Of a stretch of 64,000 nucleotides of DNA, positions 24,526 to 33,536 are shown piece by piece. Numbering within the stretch: position 1 is the stretch's first letter; every line of letters begins with the position of its first letter. The DNA is from Phormidesmis priestleyi ULC007. Lineage in GTDB: Bacteria > Cyanobacteriota > Cyanobacteriia > Leptolyngbyales > Leptolyngbyaceae. The stretch covers positions 1 to 64,000 of the forward strand of contig NZ_MPPI01000004.1 in assembly GCF_001895925.1 (NCBI RefSeq), in the 5' to 3' direction. The notes below the pieces were generated by a model that had not been told where the DNA came from, did no database searches, and worked only from the letters and a program-made list of their open reading frames with translations. The position numbers and the translations under genes are program-made.

Positions 24526-24759
24526 ATGCCCTTAGTAAATGTGAAACTGATCGAAGGCGTTTTCACGTCAGCGCAAAAACAGGAGATGATCCGCAAGCTC
24601 ACTGACACAATGGTGTCGATCGAAGGCGAGAACCTGCGCCCAGTGACGTGGGTAGTGATCGAAGAGGTTAAGAGCGGCGACTGGGGAATTGGTGGCGATT
24701 CCCTTACCACTCACGATGTGCAGGCACTTGCAGCGGGCAAGTCCAAAGTCAACACCTAA
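24526..24759 (+). CDS. 4-oxalocrotonate tautomerase family protein
   Basis: The 77-residue protein begins Met-Pro-Leu-Val-Asn-Val, placing the catalytic Pro-1 directly after the initiator Met. It continues KLIEGVFTSAQKQEMIRKLTDTM with the usual helix and WVVIEEVKSGDWGIGG. The family tautomerises or dehalogenates small unsaturated acids as oligomers. GGAGAA lies 8 bp before the ATG. A TetR-controlled stress or detoxification role is likely from context only. Confidence 0.9.
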   Translation: MPLVNVKLIEGVFTSAQKQEMIRKLTDTMVSIEGENLRPVTWVVIEEVKSGDWGIGGDSLTTHDVQALAAGKSKVNT

Positions 24760-24839
24760 CCCTGCGCCGCAGTGACCCGATCATCGCGCTGTGATTGCAA
24801 GCGTGACCCTCCGTGGGTCGGGTCGCTAAGATTGAGTTA

Positions 24840-24990
24840 ATGTTAGTTCGACGAGTTTTTTCGCTTCGTTGTCGGTGGCTTCTACCCCCTAAATCCCCCA
24901 GAATGGGGAATTCAGGGAGCTCTCCCAAATTCACACTGCCTTCGGCTCAGCAAAGCTGTTCGAAGCGAACTACTTCTGTCGAACTGCCGT
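24840..24990. mobile_element. Miniature element, shell B copy 3
   Basis: The left end ATGTTAGTTCGACGAG and right end GTCGAACTGCCGT are diverged shell B termini. The flanks TGAGTTA (24833-24839) and TAAGTTA (24991-24997) match at 6 of 7 positions, a decayed target-site duplication. The core is a degraded CCCCCTAAATCCCCC..GGGGAATTCAGGGAG palindrome. It fills most of the 264-bp gap between the tautomerase and histidine kinase genes. Confidence 0.75.
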
Positions 24991-25023
24991 TAAGTTATTA
25001 GGCACTCAAGACAACATCGGCAC

Positions 25024-28000
25024 TTACCGATATAGCCAAACTCTCAGCAGCGAAAGCAATTGATCGGTGTCAACTGGCTTTGTGATGTAGTCAGAAGCGC
25101 CCGCCTCGATGCACTTTTCGCGATCGCCCTGCATCGCTTTTGCCGTCAGCGAAATGATTGGTAAAGATCGAAAACGATTTTGCGATCGAATCGCGCGAGT
25201 TGCCTCATGACCATCCATTTCTGGCATCATCACATCCATCAACACAATGTTGACATCGAGATTTTCTTCTAACGTGGTGATGCCGTCTCTGCCGTTTTCA
25301 GCAAACACGACTTGCATTTGATAACGCTCTAACAGGCTGGTAATCGCAAAAATGTTCCGCACATCATCATCGACAATCAGAACTTTTTTGCCCGTCAAAA
25401 CTGAATCTGTTTGCCGTAAATCTTCTAAAATTTGACGCTTGGGCTGAGGCAAATTGGCTTGCACTCGATGCAGAAATAACGCCGTTTCGTCGAGTAATCG
25501 CTCTGGCGATCGCACGTCTTTGACAATGATTGTTTCGGCTAATCGCTTCAGTTGAGTTTCTTCTTGGCGAGTTAACTCTTTGCCCGTGTAAACCACGATC
25601 GGAGGTTTCGATCGGCCCGACTGCTGCCGAATCTGTTCCATTAGCTCAAAGCCGTTCATATCAGGCAAGCCCAGGTCTAAAATAATGCAGTCAAAGTGCG
25701 TCGATCGCAGGGCTTCTAGCGCGTCTTCCCCTGAGCCAACTGCCGTACTCTCAACGTCACCATTCCCAATCAGTTCGATAATGCTTTGAGCTTGCACCGC
25801 ATCATCTTCGATTACTAAAAGGCGTTTAATCGGACGATCGACGAAACTCTTAATTTCTGATAGCGCTTCTGTTAACGACTCTGAAGAAATTGGCTTTTGC
25901 AAATAATCGATCGCGCCTAGCTGAAAACCCCGCTGCAAGCGATCGTCACTCGAAATAATATGAATTGGAATGTGACGAATATCGGGATCATGTTTAATAC
26001 GATCGAGCACCGTCCAGCCATCCATATCGGGCAGATGAATGTCGAGCAAAATTGCATCAGGAACAAACCGCCGCGCCAGATTTAACCCCGGCCCGCCGCG
26101 TAGCGCCACCAAAACCTTGAAGCCCTGCTGCCTTGATAAATCGAGCAAGATGCGAGCGAAGTTAATATCATCTTCAATAATCAGCAGAACGCGATTTTCA
26201 TCCCGCAGGCTGGCGCGATCGCCCGGTTGAATGATGTCTCGATCGTCCGCAACTTCGTTCATAGATAGCGTAGCAGCCACTGGCTCTATCGCAGGCACCA
26301 CCGATGGGCTGACGGGGCGCACCGACGGCAAAACCTCTTCAGGGTTACTAATATCTGTGTCTGGTTTCTGATAAGTTTGGGGCAAATACAATGAGAACGT
26401 GCTGCCCTCTCCGGGACAACTCACCACCTTGATCACACCGCCCAAAAGATAAGCCAATTCGCGGCTGATAGACAGCCCTAGCCCTGTACCGCCATATTTG
26501 CGACTCGTTGTGCCATCGGCTTGCTGAAACGCTTCAAAAATGATCTGTTGTTGCTCGATCGGAATGCCAATCCCTGTATCTGTGACCGAGAAGGCGATCG
26601 TCGGATTTTCGGTTAGCGTGTTGAGCAACGTCACCTCTGTTAGGTGAATGCGAAGGACAATGCCGCCTCGTTCAGTAAATTTGAAGGCATTAGACAGCAG
26701 ATTTTTGAGGATTTGTTGCAGACGCTTGGCATCGGTCGAAATGATCTGAGGCAGGTGAGCATCGAGTTCGATCGTAAAGCTGAGTCCTTTAGCTTGGGCA
26801 ACCTGCTGAAACGTGCCCTCTAAAAAGCTTTTTAGGTTGGCAAATGAGAGCCGCTCAGGGTCGATCGACAACGTGCCCGATTCGATTTTTGCGAGGTCTA
26901 AAATATCGTTGATTAATTCCAGCAGATCTCTTCCAGCAGAGTGAATAGTGCAGCTATATTCCACCTGCTTTGCGCTCAGATTGCCCTCAGAGTTTTCTTT
27001 CAGTAATTGTGCCAAAATCAGCAAACTATTTAATGGAGTTCGCAACTCGTGAGACATATTTGCCAAAAACTCTGACTTATATCTTGACGACAGCGATAAC
27101 TGTGCGGCTTTCTCTTCTAGCGCTTGTCTCGCCTCCTCAATCTCTTGATTTTTGTGTTCAACTTCTTGCTTTTGAACTTCGAGTAACTCTGCTTTTTCTT
27201 CTAACTCTTCGTTTAACTGCTGCAATTCTTCGTTTGACTGCTGCAATTCTTCCTGCTGTTGCTGCAACCGCATTTCTGATGCCTGAAGAACTCTCGCTTG
27301 TCCTTCTAACTGCTGATTGCTGTCTTGTAGTTCTGCTTGTTGGGCTTGCAGTTCTTCAGCAAGTGTTTGAGTCTCTTCTAGAAGTTGTTGAGTTCGCATA
27401 TCAGCCGCGATCGTGTTAAGTGCTACCCCGATCGTTTCACTCACTTCCTCTAGAAAGGCTAGATGAGCATCGGTAAAACGCTGCAACGAGGCAAGCTCAA
27501 TCACTGCAACCACCTGTTTTTCAAACGTCACAGGCAACACAATTAAACTGCGTGGAGAGACACTGCCTAACGCTGAATGAATGTGAAAATAATCACTAGG
27601 AACATTGTTTAACACAATGGCGCGCTTTTCGAGGGCACACTGTCCGACTAACCCTTCGCCCAACGCGATCGAGTTGACTCGCGATCGTGACTCATCACCC
27701 GCATAACTCCCCAAATGGATTAATCGAGGTTGACCATTGCGGATATCGAGTTCATAGAATGCGGCTTGCTGGGCATCGACGATCGCGGCTAAATTTGACA
27801 ACAGTGCGTTTGAGATCGTCGCCAGATTGCGCCGCCCTTGCAGCATTTGACTCACGTCCGCCAAACTTGTTTTGAGCCAGGTTTGCTCCTCATTTTTTTG
27901 AGTGCTTTCGCGCAAACGAGTGATCATGTGGTTGATCGTGCGCGATAAAACCCCAACTTCATCTTGACGATCGGTGACGGGCAGACTTACCGCCAAATCA

Positions 28001-28680
28001 CCATCCCCAACTTTTTCTGCCACTTTAGAAACGTCATCGAGCGGTTTAGAGATGTGCCGATTGAGCAAAACTCCTAACAATGTGAGCAGAGCTAGCGCGA
28101 GTGGAACGCCATAAGTGATGCTTGCGATCGTGTCACGGGCAGCAGTCTCAGCAGCCCCGGTGCGTTGCCGAAGTAAGTCTCGCTCTTTGGCTTCCATTTG
28201 CCCGATCGTGCGACGAATCTCATCCATCAATCGTTTGCCACGATCGCTACGAACTATGACAAGCGATGCGTCAAGCCCTTTGGTGCGACGCAGGTCAATT
28301 CCTTCTTTCAACACCGCAAGTCTACCTCTAACCAATGGCTCCAGCACTTCAACATTGCGCTGCTGGCTGGGGTTGTCTGCGGTTAACTGTCGAACACCGC
28401 TAATCTTCTGGTCTAGCTTACTGATTGCTGCTTGATAAGGCTCAAGATAGCGAGGTTCACCCGTGAGAATATAGCCGCGTTGCCCAGTTTCAGCGTCTTT
28501 TGCAAGGGAGAAAATTTCTCCTAGCTCATTTAGCACCTGATAGGTGTGCGTTTCTTGACGGGCACTTTCAACAAGCTGGTGAGTGCCCCGATAAGCAATA
28601 AACCCCACGACAGAAAAGATTGCTAAACCGAGGGCAAAGCCTGAGCCAATTTTGGTGCCAATCTTTAAGCGGTTTAACAT
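25024..28680 (-). CDS. Hybrid histidine kinase: CHASE3-HAMP-GAF-HisKA-HATPase-3xREC
   Basis: The 1218-residue sensor starts with a TM helix (~10-30). A CHASE3-like helical sensor (30-185, [20 protein letters not shown]), a second TM (~188-208), HAMP (~208-262) and GAF (~285-430) follow. Next come a long coiled coil (435-530) and HisKA with the phospho-acceptor His544 in [14 protein letters not shown]. HATPase motifs are visible ([29 protein letters not shown]). Three REC domains follow, with phospho-Asp in [22 protein letters not shown] and [11 protein letters not shown]. The layout resembles large cyanobacterial integrators of multistep phosphorelays. A single-REC gene diverges from it. The signal is unknown. 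Confidence 0.95.
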   Translation of the reverse strand: MLNRLKIGTKIGSGFALGLAIFSVVGFIAYRGTHQLVESARQETHTYQVLNELGEIFSLAKDAETGQRGYILTGEPRYLEPYQAAISKLDQKISGVRQLTADNPSQQRNVEVLEPLVRGRLAVLKEGIDLRRTKGLDASLVIVRSDRGKRLMDEIRRTIGQMEAKERDLLRQRTGAAETAARDTIASITYGVPLALALLTLLGVLLNRHISKPLDDVSKVAEKVGDGDLAVSLPVTDRQDEVGVLSRTINHMITRLRESTQKNEEQTWLKTSLADVSQMLQGRRNLATISNALLSNLAAIVDAQQAAFYELDIRNGQPRLIHLGSYAGDESRSRVNSIALGEGLVGQCALEKRAIVLNNVPSDYFHIHSALGSVSPRSLIVLPVTFEKQVVAVIELASLQRFTDAHLAFLEEVSETIGVALNTIAADMRTQQLLEETQTLAEELQAQQAELQDSNQQLEGQARVLQASEMRLQQQQEELQQSNEELQQLNEELEEKAELLEVQKQEVEHKNQEIEEARQALEEKAAQLSLSSRYKSEFLANMSHELRTPLNSLLILAQLLKENSEGNLSAKQVEYSCTIHSAGRDLLELINDILDLAKIESGTLSIDPERLSFANLKSFLEGTFQQVAQAKGLSFTIELDAHLPQIISTDAKRLQQILKNLLSNAFKFTERGGIVLRIHLTEVTLLNTLTENPTIAFSVTDTGIGIPIEQQQIIFEAFQQADGTTSRKYGGTGLGLSISRELAYLLGGVIKVVSCPGEGSTFSLYLPQTYQKPDTDISNPEEVLPSVRPVSPSVVPAIEPVAATLSMNEVADDRDIIQPGDRASLRDENRVLLIIEDDINFARILLDLSRQQGFKVLVALRGGPGLNLARRFVPDAILLDIHLPDMDGWTVLDRIKHDPDIRHIPIHIISSDDRLQRGFQLGAIDYLQKPISSESLTEALSEIKSFVDRPIKRLLVIEDDAVQAQSIIELIGNGDVESTAVGSGEDALEALRSTHFDCIILDLGLPDMNGFELMEQIRQQSGRSKPPIVVYTGKELTRQEETQLKRLAETIIVKDVRSPERLLDETALFLHRVQANLPQPKRQILEDLRQTDSVLTGKKVLIVDDDVRNIFAITSLLERYQMQVVFAENGRDGITTLEENLDVNIVLMDVMMPEMDGHEATRAIRSQNRFRSLPIISLTAKAMQGDREKCIEAGASDYITKPVDTDQLLSLLRVWLYR

Positions 28681-28983
28681 GAAGAGACTTTGCCGATAGC
28701 GTTTCTAAATCAAGGATAGCGAAGTTTGAAGACAGATCAATGAGTTGACTATTCTAATCGCTGAACGACGGCTCGATCATTCTCTCTTTGATAGCGAAAA
28801 TAGTTGTTAGCGATGTATATCTTAGTGTAGATTTTGACATCTTGAAGTATAATTTTTTGAATTAAATCTACTGGACATTTTTATGGAGCAAAAACGCACA
28901 AGTCTTTCTCCAGGAAGAGGGGATCTTGCCATTCCAGATAAGACAATCTAAGTGGAAATCTAGTTCTAGAGCAGAGAACTCCG

Positions 28984-29379
28984 ATGAATTACTGGTCTTC
29001 TCAGCGTAGGAATCCCTGCGTTTTGGTCGTCGATGATGTGATCGATAACTCTTACTTGCTGCAAGTGCTTTTAGAGGGTGAAGGCTATCAGGTTGAAATC
29101 GCCGATAGCGGACGTGCCGCGATCGCTAAGATTAGCGCGTCTCCTCCTGATCTCGTTTTGTTAGATGTCATGATGCCAGAGATGAACGGTTTTGAAGTGG
29201 CGCAACAGATTCGCCAAAATCAAAAACTTTCGTCGCTCCCGATTGTTTTAGTGACGGGTCACGATTCTCTTCAGCCATCGGCGCTTGAGACGGTGAAAGT
29301 CAATGGACTGATTCGGAAGCCGATCGATTTTGAAGAAGTGCTGACGAAAGTTGAATCAGTCTTAACTACACAGAAGTAA
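28984..29379 (+). CDS. Single-domain response regulator
   Basis: The 131-residue REC protein has the acidic pocket VLVVDD, the phospho-Asp in LVLLDVMMPEMNGFE, the Thr in VLVTGHD and the Lys in LIRKPIDF. It lacks an output domain, so it acts as a phosphate shuttle or by protein contact (CheY/Spo0F-like). It is divergent from the hybrid kinase with ~300 bp between them, so it may be its partner. A 22-codon frame at 28882 in that gap has little support. Confidence 0.92.
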   Translation: MNYWSSQRRNPCVLVVDDVIDNSYLLQVLLEGEGYQVEIADSGRAAIAKISASPPDLVLLDVMMPEMNGFEVAQQIRQNQKLSSLPIVLVTGHDSLQPSALETVKVNGLIRKPIDFEEVLTKVESVLTTQK

Positions 29380-29409
29380 GTTCAGGAAAGACAATCAACT
29401 GAACCAGAT

Positions 29410-29589
29410 TTAAAGATGTTTTCTGAACTTGAATCTTTTGAGACTTTTGAACGCATCTAAAACGACCAATTGCTCTTCTAGAGTCAGTTTGTCAAGCAAA
29501 TCCTGCACCCAATCTTCTTGCCGGATCTCTGAATAATCTCGCTGCATAGCTTTTCGACACATTTTCGTTTCAGATAGTGTGTTTGACAT
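29410..29589 (-). CDS. Small hypothetical protein (59 aa)
   Basis: A complete frame starts ATG at 29589 (MSNTLSETKMCRKAMQRDYS) and continues with DWVQDLLDKLTLEEQLVVLDAF, ending in a basic tail. The helical, amphipathic composition looks like real coding sequence, and it uses most of the 370-bp gap. It converges with the response regulator. No family is recognised; a small regulatory partner is possible. Confidence 0.45.
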   Translation of the reverse strand: MSNTLSETKMCRKAMQRDYSEIRQEDWVQDLLDKLTLEEQLVVLDAFKSLKRFKFRKHL

Positions 29590-29752
29590 CGGCTCGAATA
29601 CTTGATCCTGAGATTATCAAAATTGCATACCCGAATCATAAAGAAAAAATTAAAACTTATCAATAGTTTTCAAAAATTAGCACGATCGTCGAATACGATT
29701 GCGGCGACTGGCAAAATCTGTCACAGTAGTTGCCCAACGCATCTCCATCTCA

Positions 29753-30925
29753 ATGGCAAAGCTCCGCGAAATCTATCTACCCACCACTCTCAAAGACCAC
29801 TTGGTCAAAGGGCATCCCTGGGTCTATCGAAATCACATTTCTGAAGCGGTGCATTTATCGTCAGGAAGTTGGGTAAAAGTTCGCTGTGGCGGCTGGACAG
29901 GCTATGGATTGTGGGATGCTAATGGCGCGATCGCAGTCCGCATTTTCTCCGATCGTGATCTCCCCACACCTCCCTGGTTTCGACAGCAGATTCAAGCCGC
30001 CTGGGAGTTGCGATCGGCGCTCAGAGATCAAGGCTGCACCGCCTATCGCTGGTTGTTTGGCGAGGGAGATGGACTGCCAGGGTTAACTGTCGATTTATAT
30101 GGAGATTTTGCGGTCGTGCAAACCTATATGCCGGGGGCAGAAGAACTGTTAGATTGGCTCGTCAAGTCGCTGATCGCAATTAAACCACTTGAAGGCATCT
30201 CCCTACGAACTCAGCACGGCGATCGGGCAGACGGTGATAGCAAAACTCAACTGTTATGGGGCAAACCCGCTCCTCAAGCATTAATCGTGGAGGAACATGG
30301 CTTAAAGTTTCAAGTAAATTTGCACACCGGACAAAAGACCGGATTGTTTCTCGACCATCGCGAAAATCGGCGGTTTGTCGAAGGGCTGAGTCGCGATCGA
30401 GACGTGCTGAATTGTTTCTCCTACACGGGCGCTTTTTCACTCTATGCGCTGCGCGGCAACGCCCGCCATGTCACGAGTGTAGACATCGGCAAAGGGTTGG
30501 CAGAGTCGGCAGACCAGAATATTGCCCTCAATCATCTCGATGCTACCCGACATCAATTCATCACTCAAGACTGCTTTGAGTTGTTGGATGGTTACGCTCA
30601 AGAAAAACGCAATTTTGACCTAATTATTCTCGACCCGCCCAGTTTTGCCAAGAGCAAGCAAAACCGCTATGCTGCTTTGCGCGGCTACACCAAACTCAAT
30701 GCTTTAGCGCTGCGATGTCTCGCTCCCAATGGGTTGCTGGTGTCGGCAAGCTGCACAAGTCAGGTGAGTCCTGAAGCGTTTAAGGATATGTTGGCGACCG
30801 CAGGTGCCTCAGCAGGGCGACGCGTTCAAATCATTCATGAAGCAGGACACGCGATCGACCATCCCGTCCCGGCGCAATTTCCAGAAGGACGCTATCTCAA
30901 GTTTGTGGTTGGACGGGTTCGATAG
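29753..30925 (+). CDS. rlmI: Class I SAM-dependent rRNA methyltransferase (RlmI-like)
   Basis: From ATG 29753 the 390-residue protein has an N-terminal PUA-like domain (HLVKGHPWVYRNHI) and a central domain (DGLPGLTVDLYGDFAVVQTY). The Rossmann methyltransferase follows, with VLNCFSYTGAFSLYAL (SAM motif I) and IILDPPSFAKSK (catalytic DPPxF). E. coli RlmI makes m5C1962 in 23S rRNA; the match is at family level. The sequence around SASCTSQVSPE fits the active-site Cys. Two partial copies of its last ~50-72 bp lie downstream, around accessory genes. Confidence 0.9.
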   Translation: MAKLREIYLPTTLKDHLVKGHPWVYRNHISEAVHLSSGSWVKVRCGGWTGYGLWDANGAIAVRIFSDRDLPTPPWFRQQIQAAWELRSALRDQGCTAYRWLFGEGDGLPGLTVDLYGDFAVVQTYMPGAEELLDWLVKSLIAIKPLEGISLRTQHGDRADGDSKTQLLWGKPAPQALIVEEHGLKFQVNLHTGQKTGLFLDHRENRRFVEGLSRDRDVLNCFSYTGAFSLYALRGNARHVTSVDIGKGLAESADQNIALNHLDATRHQFITQDCFELLDGYAQEKRNFDLIILDPPSFAKSKQNRYAALRGYTKLNALALRCLAPNGLLVSASCTSQVSPEAFKDMLATAGASAGRRVQIIHEAGHAIDHPVPAQFPEGRYLKFVVGRVR

Positions 30926-30984
30926 TGGGGCGATCGCAGACGCTGTTGGTGACAGTAGATCGTAGACAGTCTCGTGCAAAAAAT

Positions 30985-31326
30985 TTAGGCATATAGCAAT
31001 TGATTCATAATCTCATCAGCCGTCAGCGCACTCACTAGAATGCCAATCCGCCCTGCGACTTCGTAAGCATTTTTCTGAGGCACAATAATAATCCCAGAGT
31101 GTTGTTTGTCCTCCACGTATTCGAGATGCAACCGCTCAAAATCGACTCGGTTATGGGTCAAAATACATCTGCCCAGAGAAGTTGCGAATTTAAGCTGTTC
31201 ACGATCGGTTCTGCCGAGGGTTGCCTGTTCAGGAACAGTTGTGACATCAAGACCACGCGATCGCAACAGTACAGCAACCAATGCCGACATATCCTCATCG
31301 GTGTAAAGTGCTGCAAAAATTGTCAC
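30985..31326 (-). CDS. DUF5615 PIN-like toxin component
   Basis: The 113-residue protein has the PIN-like N-terminus AALYTDEDMSALVAVLLRSRGLDVTTV with clustered Asp/Glu, then LTHNRVDFERLH and SGIIIVPQ. DUF5615 proteins are predicted nucleases paired with DUF433 proteins in toxin-antitoxin-like modules. The ATG overlaps the stop of the upstream DUF433 gene by 4 bp, as usual for such pairs. The module occupies the first cassette between copies of the methyltransferase 3' end. Confidence 0.85.
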   Translation of the reverse strand: MTIFAALYTDEDMSALVAVLLRSRGLDVTTVPEQATLGRTDREQLKFATSLGRCILTHNRVDFERLHLEYVEDKQHSGIIIVPQKNAYEVAGRIGILVSALTADEIMNQLLYA

Positions 31327-31616
31327 GATGTGCCCAATGCCGCCTTTACAGATGGATGTACCAACTCATCAGGCACTTGGTTTCGCTCAATATACTCATT
31401 AATCTCTGTTTGATGATCGAGATAGAAACTCAGGGCATCAAACACTTGTGCCAGAGTGAGATGCGGCAAATGGTTGAGAATTTCTTCTGGCATCACGCCT
31501 AACCGCCACAAACCCACAATGGCGCGGACTGATGTACGAGTGCCGATAATAATTGGCTCTCCGCTCAAAATCTCAGAGTTGCGAGTAACGTAGCGAGAGG
31601 GAGTCTCAGCAATCAT
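31323..31616 (-). CDS. DUF433 family antitoxin-like protein
   Basis: The 97-residue protein contains the DUF433 core: EILSGEPIIIGTRTSVRAIVGLWRLG, then MPEEILNHLPHLTLAQVFDALSFYLDH. This is a winged-helix-like DNA-binding fold, and the family is considered the antitoxin partner of PIN-like DUF5615 proteins. It precedes and overlaps the DUF5615 gene by 4 bp. It probably autoregulates the pair. Confidence 0.87.
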   Translation of the reverse strand: MIAETPSRYVTRNSEILSGEPIIIGTRTSVRAIVGLWRLGVMPEEILNHLPHLTLAQVFDALSFYLDHQTEINEYIERNQVPDELVHPSVKAALGTS

Positions 31617-31696
31617 AGAACTGATTATTTAGTAGGACTATCGCTACCTCTAGTTTACCTGATTGAGTTTTGTTTATGCTTCAGCCAATCAAGGGA

Positions 31697-31768
31697 CGAT
31701 CGACCATCCCGTCCCGGCGCAGTTTCCAGAAGGACGCTATCTCAAATTTGTGGTTGGGCGAGTTCGAT
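31697..31768 (+). repeat. Second copy of the methyltransferase gene 3' end
   Basis: The 72 bp match 30852-30923 at 68 positions and encode the same residues (IDHPVPAQFPEGRYLKF then VVGRVR) followed by a stop. All four differences are synonymous. It has no upstream methyltransferase body and lies immediately after the DUF433/DUF5615 cassette. It looks like a displaced integration-target end. Confidence 0.85.
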
Positions 31769-31823
31769 GAGTGGTGCAACATGGGCTACACTACCTTTCA
31801 TAGACCTGATTACTTGGAGCAAC

Positions 31824-32039
31824 ATGGAGATGTCTGAAGTAATTGAGATCCCCGCTGAACTGACTCGTTTTCGACTTCCAAATGCTGTCCAAGAACGGCT
31901 TCAACGTTTGCTCGATCGCCAAGACACAGGTGAAGAACTGACTCAAGCAGAACGTCAAGAAGCAGAAGGATTGGTCGAGTTAGCAGAATTCTTATCGCTG
32001 ATTCACCTGCGATCGCAGCGGGTGACAAAACAGGCATAG
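31824..32039 (+). CDS. Small acidic protein upstream of HNH nuclease
   Basis: From ATG 31824 the 71-residue protein reads EVIEIPAELTRFRLPNAVQE, followed by LLDRQDTGEELTQAERQEAEGL, an acidic amphipathic helix pattern. It is directly followed (0-bp gap) by an HNH nuclease gene. This pairing is common in cyanobacteria and has an antitoxin-like look, but a neutralising role is unproven. TTGGAGC precedes the start; ATG 31830 is an alternative. Confidence 0.7.
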   Translation: MEMSEVIEIPAELTRFRLPNAVQERLQRLLDRQDTGEELTQAERQEAEGLVELAEFLSLIHLRSQRVTKQA

Positions 32040-32453
32040 ATGTCTACGATTCCAACTGCTTTGCGTCGATCTGTCGTCCAAGAAGCAAGTAATCGCTGCG
32101 AGTATTGCAGGTTATCTCAAGCAGGGCAAGAGGCAACCTTTCACATTGACCACATCGTACCTGTTGTGGCAGATGGCAAAACGACAGCAGATAATTTGGC
32201 GCTTGCCTGCGTCTCTTGTTCACTGCACAAATCTGCTCGGCAGATGGCTAAAGATCCGGTGACAGGAGAACCCGCTCATCTTTTTAACCCACGTCAACAA
32301 ATCTGGAAAGAGCATTTTCAATGGGATAACGTTCGTGTTGTCGGATTGACTCCTACAGGACGAGCAACGGTTGAAGCTCTCTTGATGAATCGTCCGATAA
32401 TCCTGTCAATTCGAGCGGAGGAAGAACTTCTGGGTCGGCTTCCACCGCCCTAG
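32040..32453 (+). CDS. HNH endonuclease
   Basis: The 137-residue protein has CEYCRLSQ and ALACVSCSLHKS as zinc-knuckle CxxC pairs around the HNH core FHIDHIVPVVADGKTTADNLALAC. A C-terminal helical region contains HLFNPRQQIWKEHFQW. The fold predicts nonspecific or site-specific DNA cleavage. It starts at the base after the stop of the small acidic protein and is probably cotranslated with it. The pair forms the second accessory cassette between methyltransferase 3' ends. Confidence 0.9.
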   Translation: MSTIPTALRRSVVQEASNRCEYCRLSQAGQEATFHIDHIVPVVADGKTTADNLALACVSCSLHKSARQMAKDPVTGEPAHLFNPRQQIWKEHFQWDNVRVVGLTPTGRATVEALLMNRPIILSIRAEEELLGRLPPP

Positions 32454-32484
32454 ATTAAAGGAGGTTGCAGAATAAGTGGATGAA

Positions 32485-32535
32485 GACGCTATCTCAAATT
32501 TGTCGTCGGACGGGTTCGATAGTGGGGCGATCGCA
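32485..32535 (+). repeat. Third copy of the methyltransferase gene 3' end
   Basis: The 51 bp match 30888-30938 and include the last codons, the TAG stop and TGGGGCGATCGCA beyond it. Three differences are all synonymous (Lys, Val, Val codons), and one base is missing just upstream of the match. It closes the second cassette and is followed within 5 bp by a shell C miniature element. Confidence 0.8.
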
Positions 32536-32539
32536 TTTG

Positions 32540-32750
32540 AGAGGATGTTTGAAAAGTAGTCGTTGAACGCAACACCCACCCTGAAATAAATTTCGGGCTA
32601 ACAAAGGAAAGTCCGTTTCAACGAACCAAGATTCTGCTTCTGATTGGCTTTCAACCCGTTTTAACGGGTTTTGACTATCAGCTCGAAATTTATTTTAGGG
32701 CGGGACAGAACCGAAGCGAAGCAGCTTTTTGTACTTTTCAAACATCCTCT
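32540..32750. mobile_element. Miniature element, shell C copy 2, with hairpin core R3
   Basis: Perfect 18-bp terminal inverted repeats AGAGGATGTTTGAAAAGT (32540-32557) and ACTTTTCAAACATCCTCT (32733-32750) enclose a hairpin core of the CACCCTGAAATAAATTTCGGG...CGAAATTTATTTTAGGGCGGG type. The core arms differ in sequence from copy 1 but keep complementarity, indicating that base pairing is conserved. Confidence 0.85.
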
Positions 32751-32813
32751 AAGATTTAGCTTTGGCTTTCGGATCTGACGAGCTAACATTGCAGCGTTGT
32801 TGGGCTGCGTGGT

Positions 32814-33278
32814 TTATGAACGTAGTTTCCGAATCTGGTTGTCGATTTTCCGAACCAACTCTAAACCTGCTTCTGCTACCGTCTTGTTGATTTTTACTCT
32901 TTCCTCCCAACTAACTCTCTTGCCGTCCTCAATTTTCACCATCTCATGTGCAGCTTTATTCCTAGCCTTTCTCCAATGATCAAGATCGTTAAGGACAAGA
33001 CAGCGTAAGAGTTCATCCGTTTTGTTCAACTTATCCGATCTGATTGCCTGAATTAGTTCTCCAAGAGTCTTGAAGCTAAAATCTTTATCGAATAGAAGAG
33101 ATAAGTAGCTCTCCAAACGATCAGTAATTAGACTTTCTACGATACTAATTGCTTCCAAGTAATAGCCATCATCTATGGATTTTTTAATCCAAGAGAATGA
33201 AGATTTATACAGTTTGTATCGTTCTTGACCTATATCGTTATCCAATGCCGTAATAGCTCTTCTTCTGGGTTCAGTCAT
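32814..33278 (-). CDS. HEPN-like domain protein (154 aa)
   Basis: The all-helical protein contains LDHWRKARNKAAHEMVKIE; Arg106-Asn-x3-His111 fits the Rx4-6H motif of HEPN ribonucleases. An earlier helix (GYYLEAISIVESLITDRLESYLSLL) fits the first HEPN helices. HEPN proteins often act as RNase toxins or in defence; no nucleotidyltransferase partner is adjacent. It lies in the accessory block next to the HNH and DUF5615 modules. Other helical families share the motif, so the assignment is moderate. Confidence 0.65.
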   Translation of the reverse strand: MTEPRRRAITALDNDIGQERYKLYKSSFSWIKKSIDDGYYLEAISIVESLITDRLESYLSLLFDKDFSFKTLGELIQAIRSDKLNKTDELLRCLVLNDLDHWRKARNKAAHEMVKIEDGKRVSWEERVKINKTVAEAGLELVRKIDNQIRKLRS

Positions 33279-33536
33279 AAGAGGTCACATAACTAATTTT
33301 TTGATAGATTGCTCGAAAAGATAGCTTTCTGGCTACTGTCTCTACCGAAACTTAAGCAGTCTAACTACTATATCGGGCTGAACTATGTCGGGCTGAGCAT
33401 TCTGCCTCTCATTCTAGAACCGATCAATGAGCAGAAGGCTTCCATTCTTGATGAGAGCGCCCCAAGTTTCCCAGCGTGTCTTCGTCGCCAACCCGCTCAC
33501 CCAACTATCATAGAAACAGTCATTTTCTCAACGCTC

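Noticed and set aside
28882-28950. 22-codon frame between the hybrid kinase and the response regulator
   Set aside because: Too short and without supporting signals.
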